Part shown: piece after piece, positions 9,704-18,858 of the stretch
Numbering within the stretch: position 1 is the stretch's first letter
Layout of the letters: each line of letters begins with the position of its first letter
NCBI GenBank assembly: GCA_039923855.1
Contig: JBDTBW010000078.1
Location: forward strand, 40,021-104,020
DNA: 64,000 bases
Direction of reading: 5' to 3'
Source of the DNA: 66-474 sp039923855
Lineage (GTDB): Bacteria; Pseudomonadota; Gammaproteobacteria; Xanthomonadales; Rhodanobacteraceae
Program-made: the position numbers and the translations under genes
The notes under the pieces: model-generated
Databases searched by the model: none
The model's input: only the letters and a program-made list of their open reading frames with translations
What the model was told of the DNA's origin: nothing

Positions 9704-10173
9704 TACGCGCGATGATACGGATGCCTGCTGACGATGGTGGTGGCGCGATACAACTGCTCGGCAACGATCAAACGTACCAGCATGTGCGGCAAGGTCAGGG
9801 GCCCAAGCGACCAGCGTTGATCGGCGCGCGCCAGCACGTTGGCGGCGTGGCCATCGGGGCCGCCGATCAGGAAAGCCAGATCGCGGCCAGCCATGCGCCA
9901 TTGTTCGAGTTGACGCGCAAGTTCTTCGCTGTGCCACACGCTGCCGCCACCGTCGAGTACGACGACGCGCGCATCGCGCGCAATGGCCGCCAGCATTGCT
10001 TCGCCTTCCGTGGCGATCGCACGCGCATTGTCACGGCCCTTGCCGCGCAGGCCGGGTTTGATCTCGATCAGTTCCAGCGGCAGCTCGCGCAGGAGGCGTT
10101 TTTGATATTCGGCGAAGCCTTCCGCGACCCACGCCGGCATGCGCTCGCCGACTGAGAGAATTCGCGCGCGCAT
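9703..10173 (-). CDS. rlmH: RlmH, 23S rRNA pseudouridine-1915 N3-methyltransferase
   Basis: This SPOUT-class methyltransferase modifies pseudouridine 1915 of helix 69 in the assembled 70S ribosome. The 156-aa length matches the family. The N-terminus MRARILSVGERMPAWV and the SAM-binding knot motif FLIGGPDGH are clear. It follows rsfS by 15 bases and overlaps maf by one base (TAATG), so rsfS-rlmH-maf is probably co-transcribed. Confidence 0.96.
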   Translation of the reverse strand: MRARILSVGERMPAWVAEGFAEYQKRLLRELPLELIEIKPGLRGKGRDNARAIATEGEAMLAAIARDARVVVLDGGGSVWHSEELARQLEQWRMAGRDLAFLIGGPDGHAANVLARADQRWSLGPLTLPHMLVRLIVAEQLYRATTIVSRHPYHRA

Positions 10174-10188
10174 CGAAGAAGACCCGGA

Positions 10189-10587
10189 TTATTCGGCGTT
10201 GGCGGCTTCCGTCTGGTCACCAACCGTCCATAACCGTTCGAGCCCATAAAACTCGCGGATACGCGGCAGCATCACATGCACGATGATGTCACCCAGATCG
10301 ACCAGCACCCACTCGGCTTCGCTCTGGCCTTCCACGCCCAGCGGCAACATGCCGGCGCGCTTGACGAACTTGACCACTTCGTCGGCGAGCGATTTGACGT
10401 GGCGGGTCGAGGTGCCGGAGGCGATGATCAGCAGGTCGGCGATCGAGGTCTTGCCGCGCACGTCGATTTCGCGGACGTCGCGGGCTTTCAATTCTTCCAG
10501 TGCGGCAAGTACGCGCTGGCGCAGGACCTGTTCGGATGGGGCGTTGGAAACGGTGGCGGAACGGCGTGACTTCGGTTGGTTGCTCAA
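10189..10587 (-). CDS. rsfS: Ribosomal silencing factor RsfS
   Basis: RsfS (Iojap/RsfA family) binds L14 of the 50S subunit and blocks subunit joining in starvation. The conserved core is present: VLAALEELKARD, DLLIIASGTSTRHVKSL, EWVLVDLGDIIVHVM and FYGLERLW. No ATG lies at the expected place. TTG 10587 gives a 132-aa protein with a GAGG-type site upstream. A longer TTG start at 10653 overlapping the end of nadD cannot be excluded. The start is therefore uncertain, the identity is not. Confidence 0.9.
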   Translation of the reverse strand: MSNQPKSRRSATVSNAPSEQVLRQRVLAALEELKARDVREIDVRGKTSIADLLIIASGTSTRHVKSLADEVVKFVKRAGMLPLGVEGQSEAEWVLVDLGDIIVHVMLPRIREFYGLERLWTVGDQTEAANAE

Positions 10588-10649
10588 GTGGGTGCGGCCT
10601 CGGATGTAGGGTGGTGTGCGGGTCCAGTATGCGCCTGCGCGAGCAGAGT

Positions 10650-11297
10650 TCAAGCCTCCCGATAGGGTGCCAGCAGCGACGGATCGGCCAGCAACGCGTC
10701 GGGAACCAGCCAGCGCGGCTCGCGGCCCTCGCGCAACCAGGCACGAATGCGCGTGGCGGAAATCTCCAGCGGCGTGATCGCGAGGCGCAGCACGCGGCCG
10801 TTCGCGCCTGTCCGTAATTCGTCCACGTTTGTGGCAACGCGCTGCGCGATCGCCTCGTCCAGTTCATCCGGCAAAGGCGGCGCGTGCCCCGGCCGCGTCA
10901 ACACGCAAAGATGCACCAGCGCGAACAATTCGCGCCAGCGATGCCAGGACGGCAATCCGGCGAACGCATCGGCGCCGAGCAGCAACACCAGCGGCCGTTG
11001 TCGGCCGATTTCTTCGCGCAACGACGCCAGTGTGTCGACGGTATACGACGGCCCATCGCGCTCCAGTTCGCGCGTATCCAGTTGCAATCGATCCTGCCCC
11101 GTCAGCGCCGCGCGCAGGATGGCTGCCCTTTGCTGTGGCGTCGCGACCGGCGCGGGACGATGCGGTGGCAGCTTGGCAGGAACCAGGCGCATTTCGGCGT
11201 CGAGCGTGTCGGCGGCTTCCCATGCCGCGCGCAGATGACCCAGGTGCACCGGATCGAAAGTGCCGCCGAGGATGGCCAGTGGCCGCGAGGAATTCAT
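10650..11297 (-). CDS. nadD: Nicotinate-nucleotide adenylyltransferase
   Basis: NadD makes nicotinate adenine dinucleotide from nicotinate mononucleotide and ATP in NAD synthesis. The 215-aa protein opens with MNSSRPLAILGGTFDPVHLGHL, containing the nucleotidyltransferase GTFDPVHxGH signature, and ends with the ISATRIR motif. An upstream open extension to 11357 is hydrophobic but unlike the family, so ATG 11297 is chosen. The gene lies between holA and rsfS, an arrangement common in gammaproteobacteria. Confidence 0.95.
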   Translation of the reverse strand: MNSSRPLAILGGTFDPVHLGHLRAAWEAADTLDAEMRLVPAKLPPHRPAPVATPQQRAAILRAALTGQDRLQLDTRELERDGPSYTVDTLASLREEIGRQRPLVLLLGADAFAGLPSWHRWRELFALVHLCVLTRPGHAPPLPDELDEAIAQRVATNVDELRTGANGRVLRLAITPLEISATRIRAWLREGREPRWLVPDALLADPSLLAPYREA

Positions 11298-11421
11298 GGT
11301 TGAACACCACAGCAACAGCAGTCCGCAAATGACGCAAAGCGCGCGAACAAGCCGCAAGTAATGACAGGCATTTTCATTGGCGTTTATTCGCGTTCATTTG
11401 CGGACCACCGCTTTCGGGAGT

Positions 11422-12465
11422 TCACGCCAAAACGACCACCGCGCGCGGCTGCGCGATCGCGACCAGCAGGCGTTCCAGTTCGCGCCAGGGATCGCCGATG
11501 GACTTGCCCGCTTCATCGACTTCGCGCCCCTTGGCCATCCGGTCGATGCGCGCGCACCACGCCACGCAACGCTCCCAATGCGACGGCCCGCGCCCCGCGC
11601 GTTTCAACGCACTCGCAAACAATCGCTGCCGAGCTGGCCAGAAGTTGTATTCGGCACGCGCGGCAGCCGCGAAATCGCCCGCGGATGCAAGACGCAACGC
11701 GAGATCGAGCTGATTGAGCAGCCAACCCAGCATCGGGATCACGTCCTCGCCTTCCGCGCGCAGCCCTGCCAGCACGCGCAGTGCGCGCGTCGCATCCCCG
11801 CCGAACGCGGCATCGGTCAGCTTGAACACGTCGTACAACGCATTGTCCGCATCCAGCGCTTCCAGTTCCCGTGCATCGACGCGGCCGCCTTCACGCAACA
11901 TCGCCAGCTTGTCGATTTCCTGCGCGATTGCCAGCAAATTGCCTTCCGCGCGCGAAGCCAGCAATGCCACCGCGTCATCGCTCGGCGCGAAGCCGCACGA
12001 CTTCATGCGGGTGCGGATCCACGCCGGCAACTCGTCCAGCTTCAACGAACGGATCGGCACGTACACGCCGGCGCGCTCGATTTCCCTCACCCACGCGCCC
12101 TCGTGTTTCTTGCTCCACTGCATCGCGCTGATCAACAACACGGTGTCGGGCGCGGGCGACTTGCACCATTCGACGATCGCGGCCGAGCCGTCCTTGTCCG
12201 GCCGCCCGGTTGGCAGACGCAGTTCGATCAGTCGTTTCGTCGCGAACAGCGAGAGGCTGGCGGACGCACGCGCGAGCTGGTTCCAGTCGAACCTCGCTTC
12301 GACATCCAACACCTCGCGTTCGCTGTAACCCAGCGCGCGGGCGCGGGCGCGCAGCGCGTCGCCGGCTTCCTGCAACTGCAGTGGTTCCTCGCCGGCGAGC
12401 AGATACACGTTCGCCAGCTCGTCCTTGCCGAGCGAGCGATGGAAGGTTTCCAGCGTGGTGGTCAT
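11422..12465 (-). CDS. holA: DNA polymerase III subunit delta
   Basis: HolA is the clamp-loader wrench subunit that opens the beta clamp. The 347-aa frame from MTTTLETFHRSLGKDELANVY contains the NVYLLAGEEPLQLQEA opening and the three-domain layout expected (E. coli 343 aa). It starts 3 bases after lptE ends, so the pair is probably translated from one message. The 124-base gap to nadD contains a short repeat with GGCGTTTATTCGCGTTCATT but no gene. Confidence 0.94.
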   Translation of the reverse strand: MTTTLETFHRSLGKDELANVYLLAGEEPLQLQEAGDALRARARALGYSEREVLDVEARFDWNQLARASASLSLFATKRLIELRLPTGRPDKDGSAAIVEWCKSPAPDTVLLISAMQWSKKHEGAWVREIERAGVYVPIRSLKLDELPAWIRTRMKSCGFAPSDDAVALLASRAEGNLLAIAQEIDKLAMLREGGRVDARELEALDADNALYDVFKLTDAAFGGDATRALRVLAGLRAEGEDVIPMLGWLLNQLDLALRLASAGDFAAAARAEYNFWPARQRLFASALKRAGRGPSHWERCVAWCARIDRMAKGREVDEAGKSIGDPWRELERLLVAIAQPRAVVVLA

Positions 12466-12468
12466 CGC

Positions 12469-13071
12469 TCAATCCGATGACGATGGGTTCGCGGGGGGTG
12501 TGGTCGACGAGGTGCTTGCGGGCATCGCGGTCGACGAATCGCTCGCGGGCGGCACCAGCGTGCCCTTGCGTCCCGCCGCTTCCAGCCGGCGCAGGATCGC
12601 ATCGACCGCTTCGCGCACCAGATCGCGCTGCAGCACTTCGGTCTGCGCGGCGGTGCCGACTGCCTGGAAAGGATCGAAGGTGAACTCGTGCGAGAGGTCG
12701 ATCATCTGCTTCGGCACGACGACCGCGCCGCTGCCGTCCTTCAACGAGAATTCGACGTGGTAGCGCACCGCGTATTCGCCCACGCGCGCAAAGCCTGTGG
12801 ATGTCAGCACATCGGTACGAAACGCCTGCACCGGCACATCCAGTTCCGCCACGCCCGGCGCTGCGGCGTCCAGCACTTTTATCTTGCGCGCCTGCAATGC
12901 GCGCGCCAGTTCGCGCGGGAACTCGCCGTTGCCGGAAACATTGAGATACACCTGTTGCTGCATCGGCAGCGGCAGCGCCGCGCTTTGGCGCAGGTGGAAG
13001 CCGCAGGCGGTGAGCGCGAGCAGGCCCATGATGCACAGCGACGATTGCAGCCATTGCCTGATGCTATTCAT
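12469..13071 (-). CDS. lptE: LPS-assembly lipoprotein LptE
   Basis: LptE plugs the LptD barrel and helps insert lipopolysaccharide in the outer membrane. The 200-aa protein starts MNSIRQWLQSSLCIMGLLAL and has a clear lipobox LTAC-GFHLR, with Cys at about residue 23. The DUF330/LptE region follows, ending in a low-complexity Ser/Thr/Pro tail. An in-frame upstream extension to 13302 runs through a repeat element and is not used. The gene is located between leuS and holA, as in E. coli. Confidence 0.93.
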   Translation of the reverse strand: MNSIRQWLQSSLCIMGLLALTACGFHLRQSAALPLPMQQQVYLNVSGNGEFPRELARALQARKIKVLDAAAPGVAELDVPVQAFRTDVLTSTGFARVGEYAVRYHVEFSLKDGSGAVVVPKQMIDLSHEFTFDPFQAVGTAAQTEVLQRDLVREAVDAILRRLEAAGRKGTLVPPASDSSTAMPASTSSTTPPANPSSSD

Positions 13072-13133
13072 GAGAACTCCGTGCGGTCTCTGATCAGAAC
13101 CTGTGCGAGATGTCTTGCGGTTCTTTTGTAGTT

Positions 13134-13297
13134 GAGCGGCTTGCAAAGCGTCGCGAGCAAAGGCAGAGCGTGCCCCGGACTTGATCCGGGGTTGCGCGCC
13201 GCCGGAGCGCAGGCACCGGAGTGTACACGTCAGTACATGAGGATGCCGAGCACCGCCGGCGCGCAAGATGCAGAGCGCAGCAGCTTTGCAACCGCTC
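13134..13297. repeat. MITE-like palindromic element, copy 1 (leuS-lptE gap)
   Basis: Outer arms GAGCGGCTTGCAAAGC and GCTTTGCAACCGCTC form an almost perfect inverted repeat, one extra C apart. Nested inside are GCGCGCCGCCGG...CCGCCGGCGCGC arms and a CCCCGGA-cttga-TCCGGGG hairpin. The element ends six bases from the leuS stop. A diverged second copy with the same outer and inner arms is at 33760-33989. There is no ORF inside that looks like a gene, so a non-autonomous mobile repeat is the simplest reading. Confidence 0.7.
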
Positions 13298-13302
13298 GTC
13301 AC

Positions 13303-16032
13303 TCACACCACGATATTCACAATCTTGCCCGGCACCACGATGACCTTGCGCACGGTCTGTCCAGCGATCGCGCGCGCCACCGACGGTTCGGCCAGCGCTT
13401 GCGTTTCCGCTTCTTCGCGCGACGCATGCGGCGACAACTCGATCGTCCCCCGCAATTTGCCATTGACCTGCACCGCCAGCGTGACGTGATCGCGCAGTAG
13501 GGCCTGTGGATCGGCCTTGGGCCACGGCTGATCCTCGATCAGTGTTTCCTTGTGTCCCAATGTCTGCCACAGCGCGTGACTGGCGTGCGGGGTGAAAGGG
13601 TTCAACAGCAGCACCATCGCTTGCAGCGCTTCGTGACGCACCGCGCGCCCCTGCTCGCTCATGTCGTCGAACTTCGACACATGATTGAGCAATTCCATCA
13701 ACGCCGCGATCGCGGTGTTGAAGGCATGCCGGCGGCCGATGTCGTCGCCGACCTTGGCGATCGTCTCGTGCGCCTGACGACGCAGCGTTTTTTGCGTTGC
13801 GTTCAATGCGGCGGGATCGACCCCCGGATGATCGGGTTGCGCGACGTGCGTCGCCACCTCCCGCCAGAACCGGCGCAAAAAACGCGCCATGCCTTCGACG
13901 CCAGCTTCGTTCCATTCCAAGGACTGATCGGGGGGCGCCGCGAACATCGAAAACAACCGCACGGTGTCGGCGCCGTACTTGTCGATCATGGTCTGCGGAT
14001 CGACACCATTGTTTTTCGACTTCGACATCGTCCCGATACCACCGGCATTCACTGGCGACCCATCCACTCGCAAGATCGCGCCGGTCATGCGCCCGCGTTC
14101 GTCGCGTTCGATCTCGACGTCGGCCGGGTTGATCCACTCGCGCTTTGGCGATTTCTGATCCCCGATTCCCGATTCCCGATAAAACGTCTCCGCCAGCACC
14201 ATGCCCTGGCACAACAGATTGATCGCCGGCTCGTGCGAATGCAGCAGTCCGGTGTCGCGCAACAGCTTGTGATAGAAGCGGAAATACAGCAGGTGCAGGA
14301 TTGCGTGCTCGATGCCGCCGATATATTGATCCACGGGTAGCCAATAGTTCGCGCGCGCATCGACCTGAGTTTCCGCGCCGGGACTGGTGTAGCGCGCGTA
14401 GTACCAGCTCGACTCCATGAAGGTGTCGAAGGTGTCGGTCTCGCGTTCCGCAGGTCCGCCGCATTCTGGGCATGTGGTCTTGCGCCATTGCGGATCGGAT
14501 TTCAGCGGCGATTGCACGCCGGAGAACGCCACATCCTCCGGCAACACCACCGGCAATTGCTCTTCCGGCACCGGTACCGCGCCACACTTTGCGCAATGGA
14601 TGATCGGGATCGGGCAGCCCCAATAACGCTGCCGCGACACGCCCCAATCGCGCAGTCGCCAGTGCACGCTGCGCGCGCCGTGACCGCCGGCTTCCAGTTT
14701 TTCCGCGAAGGCGCCCAGCGCGCCGTCGAAATCCAGGCCGGAAAACTCTGCGGAATTCACCAACATGCCGTGCCCGGTGAAAGCACTTTCCTGCTCGATC
14801 CGGGTTGCGAATGCGCGCAGACGATCTTCCAACCCGAGCCGGTCGCTGCCCGATTCGGCCGCAATCCCGCCGAGCGCCGCCGACATCGGATCGAAAGCGA
14901 CCGCCGCGCGTTCGCCCAACGCGCGCAGCACTTCAGCGGTATCCGAATCGGCGATCACGATCTTCTTCGGCAAGCGATACTTGGTCGCGAATTCCCAATC
15001 GCGCTGGTCGTGTGCGGGCACCGCCATCACCGCGCCGGTGCCGTAGCCCATCAGCACGAAGTTAGCGATCCAGATCGGCAGCTTCTCGCCGCTGATCGGA
15101 TGGATCGCTTTGATGCCGGTATCGATGCCGCGCTTTTCCTGCGTTTCCAGTTCCGCTTCCGACACGCCGCCATGGCGGCATTGCTCGACGAACGCGGCGA
15201 TCGCGGGATTTTCCCGCGCGACGGCGAGCGCCAGCGGATGTTCGGCCGCGATGGAAAGAAACGTCACACCCATCAGCGTGTCGGGGCGCGTTGTGAATAC
15301 GGCGAGCGGCTGCTGACCGCCTTCGACATCGAAGCGGATTTCCAGTCCTTCGGAACGCCCGATCCAATTGCGCTGCATGGTCTTGACCGCATCCGGCCAA
15401 CCGGCCAAACGATCGAGTTCGTCCAGCAATTCCTGCGCATAATCGGTGATCTTCAGGAACCACTGGGGAATCTCGCGCTTCTCGATCATCGCACCGGAAC
15501 GCCAGCCACGGCCATCGATCACCTGCTCGTTGGCGAGCACGGTCTGGTCGACCGGATCCCAATTCACCACGCTGTTCTTGCGATACACCAGACCGCGTTC
15601 GAACAGCCGCACGAACATGCGTTGCTCGTGCACGTAGTAATCCGGATCGCAGGTGGCGAACTCGCGCGACCAGTCGATCGCGAAGCCCATCGCCTCGAGT
15701 TGCGCACGCATGTGTTGGATGTTGTCGCGCGTCCATGTCGCCGGCGGAATGCCGCGCGCGATTGCGGCGTTTTCCGCCGGCAAGCCGAACGCATCCCAAC
15801 CCATCGGCTGCAAGACATTCTTTCCCTGCATCCGCTGGTAGCGCGAGATCACGTCGCCGATGGTGTAGTTGCGCACGTGCCCCATATGCAGCGCGCCGCT
15901 CGGATACGGCAGCATCGACAGGCAATAGAATTTTTCGCGCGACGGATCTTCCGTCACCTCGAACGCGCGGGTTTCGGCCCAGAATTTCTGCGCGGCGGAT
16001 TCGATCGCGCGCGGGTCGTAGTGTTCCTGCAT
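13303..16032 (-). CDS. leuS: Leucyl-tRNA synthetase
   Basis: LeuRS charges tRNA-Leu and edits mischarged amino acids. The class I signatures are present: PYPSGALHMGHVRNY (HIGH motif) near residue 40 and MSKSKNNGVDP (KMSKS) near residue 610. At 909 aa it is longer than E. coli LeuRS (860 aa). Part of the excess lies around 14157-14180, where three GGGAATC-like heptamers in the coding strand add residues RESGIGDQ. The gene starts the leftward housekeeping block. Confidence 0.97.
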   Translation of the reverse strand: MQEHYDPRAIESAAQKFWAETRAFEVTEDPSREKFYCLSMLPYPSGALHMGHVRNYTIGDVISRYQRMQGKNVLQPMGWDAFGLPAENAAIARGIPPATWTRDNIQHMRAQLEAMGFAIDWSREFATCDPDYYVHEQRMFVRLFERGLVYRKNSVVNWDPVDQTVLANEQVIDGRGWRSGAMIEKREIPQWFLKITDYAQELLDELDRLAGWPDAVKTMQRNWIGRSEGLEIRFDVEGGQQPLAVFTTRPDTLMGVTFLSIAAEHPLALAVARENPAIAAFVEQCRHGGVSEAELETQEKRGIDTGIKAIHPISGEKLPIWIANFVLMGYGTGAVMAVPAHDQRDWEFATKYRLPKKIVIADSDTAEVLRALGERAAVAFDPMSAALGGIAAESGSDRLGLEDRLRAFATRIEQESAFTGHGMLVNSAEFSGLDFDGALGAFAEKLEAGGHGARSVHWRLRDWGVSRQRYWGCPIPIIHCAKCGAVPVPEEQLPVVLPEDVAFSGVQSPLKSDPQWRKTTCPECGGPAERETDTFDTFMESSWYYARYTSPGAETQVDARANYWLPVDQYIGGIEHAILHLLYFRFYHKLLRDTGLLHSHEPAINLLCQGMVLAETFYRESGIGDQKSPKREWINPADVEIERDERGRMTGAILRVDGSPVNAGGIGTMSKSKNNGVDPQTMIDKYGADTVRLFSMFAAPPDQSLEWNEAGVEGMARFLRRFWREVATHVAQPDHPGVDPAALNATQKTLRRQAHETIAKVGDDIGRRHAFNTAIAALMELLNHVSKFDDMSEQGRAVRHEALQAMVLLLNPFTPHASHALWQTLGHKETLIEDQPWPKADPQALLRDHVTLAVQVNGKLRGTIELSPHASREEAETQALAEPSVARAIAGQTVRKVIVVPGKIVNIVV

Positions 16033-16155
16033 GGGGCGCCTTGTGCAAAAGCCGCGTCGGACCTCATCCGTCGCGACGAAGTTCCAGCCTACCGCAGCGC
16101 AACATGGCCGCCAAGTCGAATGAAACAGTTACTTTCAACCTTGCAGCAGAGATCG

Positions 16156-16220
16156 CCCCACCCAACCCTCCCCCGCTTGCGGGGGAGGGAGGCGAGCGCA
16201 TAGCGCGAGCCGGAGGGGGC
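16156..16220. repeat. REP-like module upstream of leuS and the amidohydrolase gene
   Basis: A CCCTCCCCCGC-ttg-CGGGGGAGGG hairpin is followed by GAGCGCATAGCGCGAGCCGG and a second G-rich run. It sits in the 247-base divergent gap between leuS and the amidohydrolase gene. It is a variant of the repeated module seen elsewhere in the window. Confidence 0.6.
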
Positions 16221-16279
16221 CGATGGATCGTCTGGTTCACGGATGGTTATGATAGGAATTCGTCCAGAGGGGATTTTAT

Positions 16280-17617
16280 ATGTCCAAGTTGCTTGTGATT
16301 GCGCTCGCAGCCATACTTTGTATCTCCGCCGCGCAAGCTGCCGATGCACCGCAACCGGGCACGGCGACGGTCACGACAATCGTGCACTGCCCGCATCTGG
16401 TCGACACGCAAGCCGGCAAGATGCTGGGCGTGACCAGCGTGGTGATCGACGGCGAGCGCATCAGCGAAGTGATCGCGGGCAACATCGACCGTCCCGGCGC
16501 AACCGTGATCGACCTGCCCACCGATCAAACTTGCATGCCAGGATTGATCGATTCGCACACGCACCTGACGATGCAGTTCGACAAGAACACTTACGCCGAA
16601 AAGTTCCATCTCAATCCGGTTGATTACGCCATCCGCAGCACGGTGTACGCGCGGCGTACGCTGCTGGCCGGATTCACCACCGTGCGCAATGTCGGCGACG
16701 AGCACAACGAATCGATCGCGCTGCGCAACGCGGTGAACGCGGGACTCGTGCCCGGCCCGCGCATTTTTTCCGCCGGCCAGTTCATCGGCACCACCGGCGG
16801 CCACGCCGATCCCACCGACGGCTATCGCTGGGACCTGCAAGGCGATCCGGGTCCGAAGGACGGCATCATCGACTCACCCCGGGACGCCTGGAAAGCCGTG
16901 CGCCAGCACTACAAGGACGGTGCGGATCTCATCAAGATCATGCCGTCCGGCGGCGTGCTGGATGAAAGCGCCAGTTCCGAAAATCCGCAGATGACGCTGG
17001 ATGAAATAAAAGCGGTGGTCGCGGCCGCGCACGATTACGGCTTCACCGTCGCCGCGCACGCACATGGCTCCGAAGCGATCCGCCGCGCCGTGATCGGCGG
17101 CGTGGACTCGATCGAACACGGCACCTTCATGGATGCCCAGGACATGAAGCTGATGAAAGAACACGGCACCTGGTTCGTGCCGACCATCATCGCGGGGCAA
17201 TTCGTGATGCAGAAGGCAATGGAAGGCTGGTATCCGCCGCAGGTCGCACGCAAGGCGGAGGAAGTGGGACCGAAAATCATGGCCACCGCCGGCAAGGCCT
17301 ACAAGGCGGGCGTCAAGATCGCATTCGGCACCGACGCCGGCGTGTACCCGCACGGCGACAATGCGCAGGAATTCGTCTACATGGTGCAGGCCGGCATGCC
17401 GCCGATGTACACGATTCAAGCCGCAACGATGCACGCCGCGCAATTGCTGAAGCACGACAAGGATCTGGGCAGCGTCACTCCAGGCAAGTACGCGGATATC
17501 GTCGCGGTGCCCGGCAATCCACTCGATGACATTTCGCTGATGAAGCGCGTCGATTTCGTGATGAAAGCCGGCACTGTGTACAAGCGGGATGGCAAGCCGG
17601 TGGTGATTGTGCCTTGA
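16280..17617 (+). CDS. Secreted metal-dependent amidohydrolase
   Basis: A 445-aa protein with a Sec signal peptide (cleavage likely after ISAAQA, about residue 20) and an amidohydrolase fold. The metal ligands are visible: DSHTHL (His93, His95), the probable carboxylated lysine in LIKIMPSGG, VAAHAHG, SIEHGT and FGTDAGV. It belongs to the imidazolonepropionase-like/Xaa-Pro dipeptidase-type amidohydrolases often exported in Xanthomonadales. The substrate cannot be read from sequence. ATG 16280 is preceded by an AGAGGGG ribosome site. Confidence 0.88.
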   Translation: MSKLLVIALAAILCISAAQAADAPQPGTATVTTIVHCPHLVDTQAGKMLGVTSVVIDGERISEVIAGNIDRPGATVIDLPTDQTCMPGLIDSHTHLTMQFDKNTYAEKFHLNPVDYAIRSTVYARRTLLAGFTTVRNVGDEHNESIALRNAVNAGLVPGPRIFSAGQFIGTTGGHADPTDGYRWDLQGDPGPKDGIIDSPRDAWKAVRQHYKDGADLIKIMPSGGVLDESASSENPQMTLDEIKAVVAAAHDYGFTVAAHAHGSEAIRRAVIGGVDSIEHGTFMDAQDMKLMKEHGTWFVPTIIAGQFVMQKAMEGWYPPQVARKAEEVGPKIMATAGKAYKAGVKIAFGTDAGVYPHGDNAQEFVYMVQAGMPPMYTIQAATMHAAQLLKHDKDLGSVTPGKYADIVAVPGNPLDDISLMKRVDFVMKAGTVYKRDGKPVVIVP

Positions 17618-17742
17618 TGTTCTGTTCCTTCTCCCTTCGGGAGAAGGTGGCGCGAAGCGTCGGATGAGGGTTCGGTATCGCCTCGATGTCTCAGCCAGCC
17701 GAACCCTCCCCCCTGCCCCTCTCCCAAGGGAGAGGGGTTCAA
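17618..17742. repeat. Inverted pair of REP-like modules
   Basis: CCTTCTCCCTTCGGGAGAAGG followed by a GGATGAGGGTTCGG tail is faced, about 40 bases on, by CCGAACCCTCCCCCC and CCCCTCTCCC/GGGAGAGGGG. The two modules are in opposite orientation and could fold into a long hairpin after the amidohydrolase stop. Confidence 0.7.
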
Positions 17743-17801
17743 AGAATGCGGGCGCGCTTGCGCATTACGCGACGCGCCCCAATCATCGGCGGATCGACAG
17801 C

Positions 17802-18746
17802 ATGGTTGATGCACGCATGAACTTCTCACCCCAATCCGCCAAAGCCGATTCTCCAGTTTCTTCGCACGTCTTCGAAGCGAGTCAGGACAATTTCGAGACC
17901 AATGTATTGCAGGCATCCTTGCAAACGCCGGTGCTGGTGGATTTCTGGGCCACGTGGTGCGGGCCGTGCAAGACGCTCGGCCCGATCCTTGAAAAGCTTG
18001 CTGGCGAATACGCCGGCGCGTTCAAGCTGGCCAAGGTCGATTGCGACAAGGAACAGCAGCTTGCCAGCATGTTCGGCGTGCGCAGCATTCCGACCGTGGT
18101 GCTGATTCGCGACGGGCAAATTCTCGACGGTTTCGCCGGTGCGTTGCCCGAATCACAAGTGCGCGAATTCCTGACGAAACATCAAATCGCCGCGGCGATG
18201 AAAATCGAACAACCCGGCGCGCAGCGCGTCGACGACGATACCAACGACAATGCGCCGCGTGAAACCCCGCAAGCCGCGATCGCGCGCTTGCAAAATGCGA
18301 TCGCCGCCGAGGCCGATGACACACCGGGCCGCCGTGAATTGAGACTCGAGCTGGCGTTGGCACAGGCGCGCGCGGGCGACCTGGCCGCGGCGCGCGGCGC
18401 GCTCGAAGCGCTGCCCGCCGAACTCGAACATGACGATCGCGCCAAAACGCTGCGCGCGCATCTGCAATTGGCCGAGGCGTTGGCGGGCGCATCGCCATCG
18501 GGCGAATTGCTGGCGCGTGTGGAACGCGATCCCAATGACCTCGCCGCGCGCGACGCGCTGGGCCTCCGGCTGCTGCTCGGAGGCGATGCCGCCGGCGGGA
18601 TGGGGCAGTTCCTCGCCATCATCAAGTCCGACCGTGGTTGGAACGAGGGTCTGGCGCGCAAACATCTGCTGGACGCCTTCAGGATCGTCGAGGACGAGGC
18701 GCTGGTGGCCGATTACCGGCGCAGACTGTCTTCCCTATTGTTCTGA
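17802..18746 (+). CDS. cnoX: CnoX/YbbN-like thioredoxin-fold chaperone with C-terminal TPR region
   Basis: The protein has a thioredoxin domain with active site WCGPC (Cys53, Cys56) and the cis-proline SIPT loop, followed by an Ala-rich helical region of tetratricopeptide type. This domain order is that of CnoX (YbbN), a cytosolic chaperedoxin that protects proteins under oxidative stress and interacts with GroEL. E. coli CnoX lacks the CGPC motif, while many homologues, like this one, keep it and may be redox active. Start ATG 17802 gives 314 aa; ATG 17817 is an alternative. An open extension back to 17607 runs through a repeat and is rejected. Confidence 0.87.
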   Translation: MVDARMNFSPQSAKADSPVSSHVFEASQDNFETNVLQASLQTPVLVDFWATWCGPCKTLGPILEKLAGEYAGAFKLAKVDCDKEQQLASMFGVRSIPTVVLIRDGQILDGFAGALPESQVREFLTKHQIAAAMKIEQPGAQRVDDDTNDNAPRETPQAAIARLQNAIAAEADDTPGRRELRLELALAQARAGDLAAARGALEALPAELEHDDRAKTLRAHLQLAEALAGASPSGELLARVERDPNDLAARDALGLRLLLGGDAAGGMGQFLAIIKSDRGWNEGLARKHLLDAFRIVEDEALVADYRRRLSSLLF

Positions 18747-18858
18747 CCCGCCGCCAACGGGAACGCCGGCACTTCCGCGTACATGGGACGCACGTGACGC
18801 GACGAGCCCGATCCCTGCATAGGCTAGAATCGGCCAACCGTTGCAGGGCATTCGCGGA

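Noticed and set aside
10587..10653. Longer RsfS N-terminus from TTG 10653
   Set aside because: Not used because the extra residues are not family-like and overlap nadD, but it cannot be fully excluded.
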